A DNA stretch of 38,788 nucleotides from an uncultured Flavobacteriaceae bacterium (GTDB lineage: Bacteria > Bacteroidota > Bacteroidia > Flavobacteriales > Flavobacteriaceae): assembly GCA_947500445.1 (NCBI GenBank), contig CANMSB010000039.1, positions 1 to 38,788 on the forward strand, in the 5' to 3' direction. How positions within the stretch are numbered: position 1 is the stretch's first letter; every line of letters starts with the position of its first letter. Of this stretch, positions 26,322-36,600 are shown one piece after another. Position numbers and translations under genes: made by a program. Below the pieces are notes generated by a model. That model did no database searches. It was given only the letters and a program-made list of their open reading frames with translations, and was not told the DNA's origin.

Positions 26322-27938
26322 ATGAAATTGAGACCGTTGGGCAAGCGTGCCCATAACATTATGTTCCACACACATACGGTAGCGGGGATCGTTATCAGTT
26401 TTGCATTGTTCATCATATTTTATGCCGGTGCCTTCGCCCTGTTCAAAGATGAAATGTACCAATGGGAAAACCCCGGTGCGCGATTTACGGTCCCGAAAAC
26501 GGTCGATTATGATCGGGTACACGAAGCCATTGCCAAAGCGTATCCAAATTTCAAGGAAGAAGGGCAGCTTACCTATGTCTTTCCCGATCGCCATGTGCCC
26601 TTTGTTCAGGTGTATGGAAGCCTTAAAGAGACCGATAGTACCACAGGGCGATTTCATGCACTTGTCAACTCCGAAAACCTGGAGGTAATAAAATCGGAAG
26701 CACCCTTGACCACCGTTGGCGATACCCTATATCATTTACACTTCTTTGATCAAATTCCAGGACTGGGCATATGGCTCTCCGGTTTGGTTTCGTTGTTTTT
26801 TCTCTTCGCCATCGTAACCGGGGTTCTGATCCATTGGAAAAACATTATCAACAAATTCTATGCCTTCACCACCAAAGGAAAATGGAAGCGGATATGGACC
26901 AATGCCCATACCGTTCTTGGGGTTATCGGTCTACCGTTCCAAGTGGTATATGCCATAACCGGTGCGCTTTTTGGGTTGTTGACGCTTCTTTTGGCGCCCA
27001 GTGCCCTTATCCTTTTTGATGGGGATAGTACGGCCATTTTTAAAAGTATCCGCCCGGAAAGGGGCATTACCGTCGATCCGGATGCAGCCCTTTCGGAGAA
27101 TCGATCGCTAAATACGCTCCTTGCAGACCTTGAAGCAAAGTATACTGATTTTGAAGTGAAAAATGTTGTTACGCAAAACTACGGTAGGGAAGATGCCACG
27201 GCCACCTTCTATATTGATGATGGGGAAGGTATCGTAGGTGACGGGCTTTTTGTGTACCGCATGAAAACGGGAAAAATAGAAACACGGATAGCGCCCAATA
27301 AAAAGAGCTATAGTCAAACGGTATACAACCTGTTGATCAAATTGCACTATGCCACTTTTGGCGGAATGTTGATGAAAATCGTATACTTCATCCTCGCCAT
27401 GATCACATGTGTTATAATCGTAAGCGGTATTCTGATATGGCAGAAAGCCCGGGACACTCCGCAATATACGGAGCGGCAAAAACGCTTTCACCATAGGACC
27501 ACAAAAGTCTATCTCGCCATCTGCTTGGGCCTTTTTCCCGCTACGGCGCTTATCTTTTTGGCCAATAAATTGATTCCCATGGATGCCGTAGGGCGTGCAT
27601 TTCAAGTAAACACCATTTTCTTTTTGGGGTGGTCCCTATTACTCTTGACAGGGCTGTTCTGGAACAATTTTAGAAAATTGAACCGTAACTACCTGGGCAT
27701 AGGAGGGGCGTTCTCGCTTTTGATACTGGTGGTGAACGGTATCGTAACCGGTGATTGGGTTTGGATAGCGCTTTCCAAAGGGCTATGGGAAGTTGCTTCG
27801 ATCGATCTGTTTTGGTTCTTTACCGGCATTACTGCAATTAGCCTGGTTCCAATATTGTCACGGGAAAAAGTTTTGAAAAAAGAGCGTACCAAAGTATCTA
27901 CCGAGGGCCTGAGCATGAAAACGAACGGATCCCTATAA
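26322..27938 (+). CDS. PepSY-associated TM helix protein (PiuB-like), 538 aa
   Basis: Large PepSY_TM inner-membrane protein, the last gene of the DUF3325/DUF3649/PepSY row. Helix 1 follows MFHTHTVAGIVISFALF; a periplasmic part contains VDYDRVHEAIAKAYPNF (PepSY-like); then comes LYHLHFFDQIPGLGIWLSGLVSLFFLFAIVTGVLIHW, then IWTNAHTVLGVIGLPFQVVYAITGALFG, and IKLHYATFGGMLMKIVYFILAMITCVIIVSG. Several His residues in helices could bind heme. Unlike the 390-aa copy at 12707 it has about four extra C-terminal helices. The family is tied to ferric siderophore reduction or uptake; direct proof is lacking here. Confidence 0.88.
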   Translation: MKLRPLGKRAHNIMFHTHTVAGIVISFALFIIFYAGAFALFKDEMYQWENPGARFTVPKTVDYDRVHEAIAKAYPNFKEEGQLTYVFPDRHVPFVQVYGSLKETDSTTGRFHALVNSENLEVIKSEAPLTTVGDTLYHLHFFDQIPGLGIWLSGLVSLFFLFAIVTGVLIHWKNIINKFYAFTTKGKWKRIWTNAHTVLGVIGLPFQVVYAITGALFGLLTLLLAPSALILFDGDSTAIFKSIRPERGITVDPDAALSENRSLNTLLADLEAKYTDFEVKNVVTQNYGREDATATFYIDDGEGIVGDGLFVYRMKTGKIETRIAPNKKSYSQTVYNLLIKLHYATFGGMLMKIVYFILAMITCVIIVSGILIWQKARDTPQYTERQKRFHHRTTKVYLAICLGLFPATALIFLANKLIPMDAVGRAFQVNTIFFLGWSLLLLTGLFWNNFRKLNRNYLGIGGAFSLLILVVNGIVTGDWVWIALSKGLWEVASIDLFWFFTGITAISLVPILSREKVLKKERTKVSTEGLSMKTNGSL

Positions 27939-28306
27939 CAGGGAAAGGGCCTATACCGACCGTTTCAATGCGACCAAAACACTAGTTACCTACGTCCAAG
28001 AAGCACATGAAAACCGGACCACCGCTAGCTTGTTGCGCTTTTAGGGATAAATCTTAACACCATAAAGAACATTTTTCCAAAGCGGGCCGCAATTAATACC
28101 ATTTCTACCTTGAAATTACCCATTAAAAATTGCCCTTTTCCGCTAATACTTCAAAATAAAAAACAACCGTAGCTACTGCTATGCTTGATTTTTCTTTTTC
28201 GTCCAAGCAAAAAATGGCGGCTTTTTATTTGGGTAATTTCAAAGCAAAAATGGTATAATATCCTTTACAACAATGAAAAGCTAGTGGAACTTGCTGGTCC
28301 GAAAAA
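27939..28306. other. Intergenic region with long inverted-repeat element
   Basis: No gene is seen between the convergent PepSY and AraC genes. A 25-base left arm (28097-28121) and right arm (28231-28255) are reverse complements at 22 of 25 positions, starting with TACCATTT and ending TTGAAATTACCC. Inner sequence (TTAAAAATTGCC against GGCGGCTTTTTATT) adds imperfect pairing. The whole element is 159 bp. It has no coding capacity, like a miniature inverted-repeat element or a long terminator structure. Confidence 0.5.
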
Positions 28307-29299
28307 CTAATTTCTTATCGAACTTGGCAACGTTCCAAATTCCTTTTTAAAGGCCGCCGTAAAATGCTGCGGATTTTTATAACCGATCTCGTTAGCTACT
28401 TCCTTGATGGTCATTTGGTGTTCGATCAACATTGTTTTGGCCGTTTCGAGCCGTAAACATTTCCAATAGTGGTATACGGATGTCCCGAACAGTTCTTTAA
28501 ACCCCCTTTTGAGCGTAAACTCGTTCGTGCCCACTTCTTTGGCCAGGTTCACCAGCGTAGTCGTTTTTTTGTAATCTTTTTCCAAAATCTCCTTTACCGC
28601 ATATATTTTTTCGATGTCCTTCTTCTTCAAGTTTACCGGAGCGTTTTTTACATCGTAAGAATACATCTGTTCAAGTTGTGTCAGCAGCAGGGCGATTATC
28701 TTGGATTCAAGAAAAATTCGTTTGAACAAGCCTTTTCGTTGGCACTGGATAATTTCATTGATCAATTGTCCCATTTCCAAAGTGATCGGAAAATTATAGG
28801 TGGATGAAAGGATGGCCGATCTACGGTCGGTTATGGCTTTTTTAAAATCGAGAAAGCGTTTGCTCCCACTGGGAATATATTTTTCAAAAAAAGTAGGGGA
28901 CAAATTGATTTCAAAAATCCGAAGTGGCAACTTCGAGGACCATTTTGAGATGCCGGTAGTCCCTTTCGAATAGAATATATTGTGCTCCCCGGATACAAAA
29001 TCCACCGTACCCGAAAGTTCGGACGCATCCGTTGAAGTGATGCCGTTCAACGAAAAGTGCATTTCCACTGTCTCAAATTCCGTTTCAAAATGGAACAATG
29101 TATTCTTGGCAAGTTCAAGGTTACCGTAACCGATATGGACCCCTTCGAAATAAATTTCCTTGTAGACCCCTTTTCCAAAAAACAGGGAGGCGGAAAAGGT
29201 CCTTTCAAATAGTGGCTCGGAATCATCCTTAAACCAGTCCGGGTACTCCGCCTCCATCAAAATTTCGTTAAAATCCTTTTGATAAATAGTAGTTCGCAT
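28307..29299 (-). CDS. AraC family regulator, PchR-like (second copy)
   Basis: A 330-aa regulator. The C-terminal AraC domain contains LVNLAKEVGTNEFTLKRGFKELFG and IKEVANEIGYKNPQHFTAAFKKEFGTLPSSIRN, close to the module A regulator at 17725 (shared GTNxxxLKxGFKxL/GYKNxxHFxxAFKKxFG). The N-terminal domain (ETVEMHFSLNG) is the PchR-like sensor type. The start codon ATG is at 29299. It is divergent from the small His/Cys protein and TonB receptor of module C, which it probably activates. The promoter region between holds a motif like that of module B. Confidence 0.9.
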   Translation of the reverse strand: MRTTIYQKDFNEILMEAEYPDWFKDDSEPLFERTFSASLFFGKGVYKEIYFEGVHIGYGNLELAKNTLFHFETEFETVEMHFSLNGITSTDASELSGTVDFVSGEHNIFYSKGTTGISKWSSKLPLRIFEINLSPTFFEKYIPSGSKRFLDFKKAITDRRSAILSSTYNFPITLEMGQLINEIIQCQRKGLFKRIFLESKIIALLLTQLEQMYSYDVKNAPVNLKKKDIEKIYAVKEILEKDYKKTTTLVNLAKEVGTNEFTLKRGFKELFGTSVYHYWKCLRLETAKTMLIEHQMTIKEVANEIGYKNPQHFTAAFKKEFGTLPSSIRN

Positions 29300-29389
29300 A
29301 ATTCCGTTTCGCGTTGTTTTTATTCCGCTTCACGTAGGTGCGGTTCATGTGCCGGGCAGTACTTTTACGCTTATAAATTTAGTTATTTA

Positions 29390-29406
29390 TAATTAATCCA
29401 AATAAT
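29390..29406. promoter_or_regulatory. AT-rich motif shared with module B operator
   Basis: TAATTAATCCAAATAAT (29390-29406) differs from TAATTAATCTAAATAAT (25648-25664) by one base. It lies between the PchR-like gene and the 104-aa gene, about 30 bp before the latter's ATG. Confidence 0.5.
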
Positions 29407-29435
29407 AATTGCCAATTTTATCTGCCGTTGTCAAA

Positions 29436-29750
29436 ATGAATAACTTAGGGAAACTTAGCATCTCCGTTTTTTTTCTGGCAACATTTCTGTTGGTTCGGGT
29501 CCTCAATATTCATGAGGTTTCCCATATGGCCTCGAACGATGATTCCAACCCTTGTGAACAATGTTCCCTTATCGGCGAAGAACACAAGATCACCCTGCTC
29601 TTTTTGGGAACGGCGATTACAGATTTTTCGGTGCAGCCCTCATTTTACATATATCGGAGTGCACGTGAAATCAAAAATTACCATACTCCACCACTACAAA
29701 CACTCCAAACCGACTTCTTTTTCAACAAGCCGCCCCCAAACATTTTTTAA
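29436..29750 (+). CDS. Small exported or membrane protein with His/Cys motif (104 aa)
   Basis: A 104-aa protein starting at ATG 29436 (a TTG nine codons upstream is less likely). A hydrophobic segment (SISVFFLATFLLVRVL) acts as signal or anchor and is followed by H26-x3-H30, then C40-x2-C43 and H50, a metal-binding-like pattern. The C-terminus has a Pro run (NKPPPNIF). The layout recalls small HYC_CC_PP-type proteins found upstream of TonB receptors in Bacteroidota, but the motif is not identical. It is the first gene of the module C row, 244 bp before the receptor. The function is unknown. Confidence 0.65.
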   Translation: MNNLGKLSISVFFLATFLLVRVLNIHEVSHMASNDDSNPCEQCSLIGEEHKITLLFLGTAITDFSVQPSFYIYRSAREIKNYHTPPLQTLQTDFFFNKPPPNIF

Positions 29751-29994
29751 AATAATGGTGGGGTAGTTATAGGAATGTTTTCAAGCAACTTCGGTTTTGA
29801 GCTAACATCTTCGCTCTTACCCCAGAATAACATCGGCATCGGTCATTCAACGCTGTTTGACCTCTATTTAGAATTCGCGAGGTATTCTATAATTTTTCAA
29901 ATACCCCCTGTTTGCTTTAAACGGGCCCCTACCCTGACCCCTTTACCGGATTATGGTATGCAACAAACTAATAGCTATGGTAAATAAAAAAACA

Positions 29995-32352
29995 ATGCGA
30001 TCAAAAAACATTTTTTATATCCTATTCTGGCTTCTACTGCCATCGATAGTAAGTCCGCTTTTGGCACAATCCCTTTCAGGAACGATAACCGATGAAACCG
30101 GTGCACCTATTTTCGGGGCCAATGTTCTTTTGCTGAACGCTACCAAGGGGGGCAACAGTGATATGGATGGCAACTATGTTATCGAAAATGTACGGGAAGG
30201 GCTATTTTATATCCAAGCCTCTTATCTGGGCTATCAAACGATTACGAAGCAAGTTAATATTGAAGGCGATACGGTATTCGATTTCGTATTGGAGCAGGCT
30301 ACGGGGCAATTGCAGGAAGTGATCATTACGGCCAACCGCAGGTCGGAGAACATTCAAAAAACCGCCGCTTCCGTTTCTGCCGTAACCTCCAAAGAAATAC
30401 AACAGCTACAGATCAACGAAATTGGGGAGATGAATAGCATTGCACCCAATTTTCGCCTGTATGACGATGGTGCGACAGGTGCCTTTACCCTAGCGGCGAG
30501 CAGGGGTATTTCCACCATTGATTCGAACCCTGTTATTGGGCTCTATATCGATGATGTACCTTACTTCAGCACGTTTGCCTTTCCATTACAATTGGCCGAT
30601 GTGGACCAAATTGAGGTTTTGCGTGGGCCACAAGGCACTTTGTACGGGCGAAACGCCTTGGCAGGAGTCATAAAAATCACTTCCAAGCGACCAACGAACG
30701 ACATCAACGGTTACGCCACCTTGGGCTATGGTAATTTGGATGCGGTCGATCTGGATCTTGCTTTTAACATGCCGGTGGTAAAGGACAAACTATTTTTCAG
30801 GGCAAATACCAATATATCCGAAAGGGAGGGTTTTGTTGCCAATTCCTTTAACGACAAGGATCTACAGAACCGTAAGTCCGTTGATGCCAATTTTAGACTA
30901 AAGTACTATGCGAACGATAGACTTTCCATGGGCCTATCATACAGTTTGCAGCGCAGGGAATCAAATGCATATGCCTTTGTATTGCCGACCCCGGACAATA
31001 CCCTGCAGGATATATTGGGGGACAGCCCCTATCAGGTCAATTTTAATGAAGATGTTCTTAGGCTGGCCTTGACCCAAAACACCGCTTTGACCTTAAAATA
31101 TAATTTTGACAATTTCGCCCTGACTTCCGTCACCGCATTCCAAAACACCGAACAAAACCGTACCGACGAGTTCGATTATAGTCCGCTGGATATCCAGTCC
31201 GTAGAAGGCGATCTTAACCTGAAAAATATAACCCAAGAATTGCGACTCGGTTCTACGGGAGATAGAAAATTGGACTGGACCTCGGGAGTTTTTCTGTTTA
31301 GAAATGAGAATGACCTGAACGATAATTTGAATTTTGGTGCGGACCTCCCCTTGGTTTTCCCCGACTTTGCAGGTATTGCACCTTATAATCGTTTTGATGG
31401 CTCCTTATCGATCCGAAAAGGGGTTGCCGTCTTTGGTCAAGCAACGTACGATATTACCGAGAAGTTTGCATTGACCGCAGGACTACGGTATGACCATGAA
31501 ACGGTAGATACCGATGTAGAACGCTCCTTTTCAATACCTGTCTTTCCTGCCGACCAATTTTCGGAAACCGCGGACTTTAACGCGTTTTCCCCTAAAATCG
31601 CCGTAAGCTATCAGGCCACCGAAAACGTATTCTTGTTCGCCAATGCGGCAAAAGGCTTTCGCCCCGGCGGCATCAATACTTTTGTTCTTGATCGCACACA
31701 GGCGGCATTTGACCCGGAAACGACAATGAATTATGAGGCAGGGGTCAAAACCAACTTGTTCGATAACCGTTTAAAGCTCAACCTTACCGGATTCTTTATC
31801 AATTACGATAACCAACAGGTATTCACCATCCTGAATTTAGAGACTTTTGATTTTGGGACCGACAACATTGGGGAATCCCGTAGCTACGGTATCGAATTGG
31901 AAAGCCAATGGGCCGCCACTAAAAGTTTAAGCTTTGGCCTGAACCTGGGCTATTTGAACACTGAAGTTCTAGATTACCGTCCTTTGGATTTTAATACGGG
32001 GCAAGCGATCGACCTATCGGGAAAAGAACTACCGGTATCGCCTAGCTTTAACGGGAACTTCACGGCGAGCTACATCGCTCCGATCTCTAAAAAAATAAAC
32101 CTGGAAACCAGTCTGGATTATGTATACCAGTCGGACAGTTTTTTTGATGTGCCGAACGACTTGCTACAGGAAGCTTACGGACTTTTAAACGGACGCGTAG
32201 GGCTGACTTCCAAAAACCTCGACTTTTTTGTTTGGGGGAAAAACCTCACCGATGAGGCCTATTTCAGTTATGGCTACGGTGTAGGCGGTTTCAATGCGGC
32301 CTCTTTTGGACTACCGCAAACCTATGGAGCAGCGATTACGGTAAAATTCTAA
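29995..32352 (+). CDS. TonB-dependent receptor (module C)
   Basis: Outer-membrane receptor of 785 aa from ATG 29995; earlier in-frame ATGs at 29953 and 29977 exist, but the signal peptide MRSKNIFYILFWLLLPSIVS starts at 29995 with an A-rich upstream. It has a carboxypeptidase-regulatory-like domain (GTITDETGAPIFGANV), a TonB-box-like LQEVIITANRR, a plug with QIEVLRGPQGTLYGRNALAGVIKI and a barrel ending in the terminal Phe. The plug type is close to the CirA/Fiu and TonB-siderophore group (RGPQGTLYGRNA). The DoxX-like gene starts 3 bp later, so the row is co-transcribed. The predicted cargo is a chelated metal. Confidence 0.92.
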   Translation: MRSKNIFYILFWLLLPSIVSPLLAQSLSGTITDETGAPIFGANVLLLNATKGGNSDMDGNYVIENVREGLFYIQASYLGYQTITKQVNIEGDTVFDFVLEQATGQLQEVIITANRRSENIQKTAASVSAVTSKEIQQLQINEIGEMNSIAPNFRLYDDGATGAFTLAASRGISTIDSNPVIGLYIDDVPYFSTFAFPLQLADVDQIEVLRGPQGTLYGRNALAGVIKITSKRPTNDINGYATLGYGNLDAVDLDLAFNMPVVKDKLFFRANTNISEREGFVANSFNDKDLQNRKSVDANFRLKYYANDRLSMGLSYSLQRRESNAYAFVLPTPDNTLQDILGDSPYQVNFNEDVLRLALTQNTALTLKYNFDNFALTSVTAFQNTEQNRTDEFDYSPLDIQSVEGDLNLKNITQELRLGSTGDRKLDWTSGVFLFRNENDLNDNLNFGADLPLVFPDFAGIAPYNRFDGSLSIRKGVAVFGQATYDITEKFALTAGLRYDHETVDTDVERSFSIPVFPADQFSETADFNAFSPKIAVSYQATENVFLFANAAKGFRPGGINTFVLDRTQAAFDPETTMNYEAGVKTNLFDNRLKLNLTGFFINYDNQQVFTILNLETFDFGTDNIGESRSYGIELESQWAATKSLSFGLNLGYLNTEVLDYRPLDFNTGQAIDLSGKELPVSPSFNGNFTASYIAPISKKINLETSLDYVYQSDSFFDVPNDLLQEAYGLLNGRVGLTSKNLDFFVWGKNLTDEAYFSYGYGVGGFNAASFGLPQTYGAAITVKF

Positions 32353-32354
32353 GA

Positions 32355-32771
32355 ATGAACATTGCTATCTATATCATAAGGTACGTATTGGCCCTAATAT
32401 TCGTTTGGGCAGGCATAGAAAAGTTGTTTCTGCCCTATGATCCTTCCGTTTTTAGGGCCGATGCCCCCCAAGCGGCAGAAGCCTTTTTTACATTTTATGA
32501 ATTGCTCGAAGCATCGGGCTACTTATATTTTGTAGGGTTTTTTCAATTGCTTTGCGGACTGCTACTGGTTTTTAAACGCACCTATCTTTTGGGGAGTATT
32601 ATGTTGGTTCCCTTACTACTGTGTTTATTGATGACACACGTTTTCTTTTCAAAACATGACCTCTTCATTGCATTTGATGCATTGTTTTTCTTAATGGTGC
32701 TGTTTTTGCTTTTGCAACACCGCAACCTTCTCAAAAGTATCATACTCACACCAGAAAAAGGCTGGTTTTAA
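32355..32771 (+). CDS. DoxX-like inner-membrane protein
   Basis: A 138-aa protein with four hydrophobic helices and the DoxX-type start YIIRYVLALIFVWAGIEKLF, then a YLYFVGFFQLLCGLLLVFKRT helix pair. It starts 3 bp after the receptor stop and is followed by the ABC ATPase 15 bp on, so it belongs to the module C operon. DoxX-like proteins have varied or unknown roles (some in quinone or redox chemistry). No catalytic residues can be read from it. Confidence 0.8.
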   Translation: MNIAIYIIRYVLALIFVWAGIEKLFLPYDPSVFRADAPQAAEAFFTFYELLEASGYLYFVGFFQLLCGLLLVFKRTYLLGSIMLVPLLLCLLMTHVFFSKHDLFIAFDALFFLMVLFLLLQHRNLLKSIILTPEKGWF

Positions 32772-32785
32772 TACATCATACATCC

Positions 32786-33670
32786 ATGAAACTCGAAATT
32801 TCCAATCTTTCCAAAACGTATGCCAACGGGGTACGGGCCTCCAAGGATATCAATTTGACCGTTCACAAAGGAATGTTCGGACTGCTGGGTCAAAACGGTG
32901 CCGGCAAGTCCACGTTGATGCGTACCATCGCCACATTGCAAGATGCCGATAGCGGAAGTATCCATTTTAATGACATTGATGTTCTGAAGCAACCCCAAGA
33001 ACTACGAAAAGTACTGGGCTATCTGCCGCAAGAGTTTGGGGTATATCCCAACGTTACGGCGGAAGAACTACTCTTGCACATTGCCGATATGCGGGGCATT
33101 ACAAAAAGAGCGGAGCGGAAGGAACGTGTGGCGGCCCTATTACAAAAAGTGAACTTGTACGACGTACGCAAAAAACGCCTGGACAGTTATTCGGGAGGGA
33201 TGAAACAACGCTTTGGAATTGCACAGGCCTTGCTTGCCAGCCCGCAACTGATCATTGTAGATGAGCCAACGGCCGGCCTTGACCCTATGGAACGCAATCG
33301 CTTTTACAACCTACTTTCCGAACTTGGCGAGGACGCCGTGGTACTGCTTTCCACGCATATTGTGGAGGACGTAAGCACACTCTGTAACGATATGGCCATT
33401 ATAGGAGAAGGGGAAGTATTGCTTACCGGAAAACCACACGAGATCCAACGATCGCTTGCCGGTAACGTATGGGAAAAACAAATTGAAAAAGCGGCCTTTG
33501 AAAAACATAGGCAGTCGTATGCCGTTATTTCAAATCGGTTTCATTTGGGCAAAATGTTGATTACCGTGATAGCGGATACGGCACCTGACGCGGAATTTTA
33601 CGCAAAACAACCTACGCTTGAAGATGCCTATTTTAACCTGTTGTTCCATCAAAAAAACGCTAGGGTATGA
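32786..33670 (+). CDS. ABC transporter ATP-binding protein
   Basis: Nucleotide-binding subunit of 294 aa, energising an ABC exporter or M1-type system. Walker A GQNGAGKST (35-43, Lys41), ABC signature YSGGMKQR (135-142), Walker B LIIVDEP (155-161, catalytic Glu160) and the switch STHIVED (His191) are all intact. The stop overlaps the next start by 4 bp (ATGA), showing coupling with the permease. It has the CcmA/YbhF-like ABC-2 exporter style with a C-terminal extension of about 80 residues. Confidence 0.94.
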   Translation: MKLEISNLSKTYANGVRASKDINLTVHKGMFGLLGQNGAGKSTLMRTIATLQDADSGSIHFNDIDVLKQPQELRKVLGYLPQEFGVYPNVTAEELLLHIADMRGITKRAERKERVAALLQKVNLYDVRKKRLDSYSGGMKQRFGIAQALLASPQLIIVDEPTAGLDPMERNRFYNLLSELGEDAVVLLSTHIVEDVSTLCNDMAIIGEGEVLLTGKPHEIQRSLAGNVWEKQIEKAAFEKHRQSYAVISNRFHLGKMLITVIADTAPDAEFYAKQPTLEDAYFNLLFHQKNARV

Positions 33671-36600
33671 TTTGCAAAATTGTAGGTTTTGAGTTAAAAA
33701 AACGTGTTTTCCACTGGACGACCTTATTGTATTTTCTAATTCTGGTCTTTCAAGGAATATGGTATACCAAGGGAAATTTTGAATACTACACCAATGATGG
33801 CCTATTGATGAACGCGACCACGGTATTTTTTAAAAACCTGGCCGGTGGCGGTATTTTAATGATCATAATTATCGCCATTATTACGGGTACGGCGCTATAC
33901 AAGGACAAACAGTACCATACCGCACAATGGATGTATACATTGCCCGTGAACGAAAAGCAGTTCTTCCTTGGTCGCTTCCTTTCGGCATATTTTTACAACA
34001 TCCTAATTGCGTTGGGATACCTGGCCGGGATGCTTCTGGTACCCTACTCCGGTATCGGTGAACCGCATCGTTTTGCACCAACACCCTTTTGGCAATTATT
34101 GGACGGATTCTTTTTCTTGACAATGCCGAACCTGCTGCTGCTGACCACCTTAATTTTTACGGTAGTGGCCCTTACCCGAAAAATGGCTTTGGGTTATCTT
34201 GTTACACTGGTTACGGTCATCGCTTTTTTGCTCATGCAAACGGCAGCGGAAACCAGTGGAATTACCAACGCACTGGTTATCGGCGACCCTTTTGGTTACG
34301 TAGGTGTAGATGCCATGGCCAATTCCATTTCGGTAGACGACAAAAACTTTGGCTTTTTAAAACTACAAGGGAGTTTGCTGTACAACAGGATCCTTTGGTT
34401 TTCCATTACGCTTATTACTTTTTTAATTGGATACCTTTCTTTTGGTTTCAAGCGTTTTGTTAAAACGAGAACAAAATCGAAAAAACAAAACAACACTGCT
34501 TCACCAAATTTAACGGTTACCCAAAAATTAGGGAGTACAACACCATCATTGGCTTTTGGTGGTATCGTATTCCTAAAAAAGCTCTGGTCGTTGGCCCGTT
34601 TGGAATTTAAGAATATCGTTAGGCCGGTATCCTTTAGGGTAGTGCTGGGCGTGGTATTACTAATGATAACCCTTCAGAATTTGATATGGAACTTTAGTTA
34701 TTACATCGGCGCAACACAACCGCTCACTTCAACGATGACCCTGTTCAGGCTTACTTTCGGCGTATTTATCATGATTTTGTTAATGGTATGGGCAGGAGAG
34801 CTTTTTTTTAAGGACCGTACTGTAAATATCCATCAGATAACGGACACACTGCCGGTACCGGTATGGGTCACCTTATTGTCCCGCTATATTGCAATGATAG
34901 GGGTCGCTTTTGCAATGGCGTTCAGTTTTGTTGTTATCGGTATTGTCATACAGGTCTTAAAAGGAGGGGCCAACGATCTTGATCTTGGGCTGTATGCCTA
35001 TGACCTTTTAGGGTATAATTGGGGTTGGTTGACCTACGTATGCCAGATATCCCTGGTCTTTTTTATTGCAGGGCTTACGGGCAATCGGTTTTTGACGCAT
35101 ATTCTCGGCGTAGGTATTTTGTTCGCTACCATTCTGGCTTTTGAACTGGGCCTCGCCGAACAGACCAGGTTTGCTTTTGGAGCCGTCCCCGGTTTAGAGG
35201 ATTATTCCGAAATGAGCGGTTATGGCATTTGGATCACTGCTGCAAAATGGTACTTTTTAATGTGGGCATTATTATCCGCCGCATTTGTTTTCTTTGGAAT
35301 TCTGTTTTGGGATAGAGGTGTGCCCAAAAAATGGTACAAAAAGTTATCCCTGCGCAATGAGCAGTTATCCTGGCCGGGAAAAATTACTGCGCTGCTGTTG
35401 CTGGGAGGGTTCTTTGCGATGCAGTCTTTTGTGGCCGACAATACTATTGGTAAAAACAACTTTACCCCGGGCGAAATTGAAGAAACGGAACGTGCGGACT
35501 ATGAAAAACGGTACGGATACCTGAAAAACGAACCTCAACCAAAGATTTTTAATCTGGATGCTACATTCGATTTGTTTCCCATGGAACGAAAAGCCCGTTA
35601 TTCGGCCCGAATTTCGATGGTAAACACCAGTACTTCGGTCATTGATACTTTGTTTTTAAATCAATTGGAAAGTGTACACCTTCAGAATATCCTGTTGAAC
35701 AATAAAAAGGTGAAAGTCGTTTTTGAGGATAAAACGCATCGTTTGTGGGGATATCGTATTCAACCCCCTTTGTCGCCGAACGATACGTTGGTGGTTTCCC
35801 TTTCGGCGGAAAAAAGGTATCAAGGATTCACGCAATCGGGCGATGAACCACAAACAGATCTGACCTACAACGGATCTTTCGGAAGTATTTATGATTTTGT
35901 ACCGAGTATCGGTTACGATGAAAATAAAGAACTACAAAAAAACCGGAAACGAGTTGAGCAACAACTGCCTAAAATCGACTCCCGAATGGCATCTACAACG
36001 GATGCCCGGGCGTTACAAGAAAACTACTTTGACGATACCGCATTGGCGGTATCGGGAACGATAACGATAAGTACCGCCAAAGGACAAATACCGTTGGCCC
36101 CCGGAACATTGAAAAAAGAATGGACCGAGAACAGTCGCGTATTTAGAAGTTATCGTGTTGCGCCTTCTTATTTGTTCGACTGGCACATTGCTTCGGCCGA
36201 TTATTTGGAAACAACGTTCGATACGGGTAACACAACGGTGGGCATACTCTCAAGTCCCGAACATCGATTCAATATCGAATTGTACAAAAAAGCGGCAACG
36301 GATGCGTTGGAGTTTGTAAATAACAATCTTGGCAACTATCCGTATAACGACTTGCGTATCGCAGAGATCAATTATTACAACGACCGTTTCTATTCCTATC
36401 CGAATACAGTAGCTATTTCCGAAAAGGAAGGTTGGTATGCGGATACGGGCGCTTTAGAGGACAAAGCGTTCGTGTATCACTTGGCAATATCCCAAATTAT
36501 TGGGCATTGGATAACCGAAAACATCAAAATTTCAAATGTACAAGGTGCACAAATGCTTACCATAGCTTTACCGGAAGCCCTTGGATTGTTTGTTGTGGAA

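Noticed and set aside
29775-29987. A 70-codon frame between the 104-aa gene and the receptor
   Set aside because: Overlaps the receptor start region, has mixed composition and no domain; likely chance.
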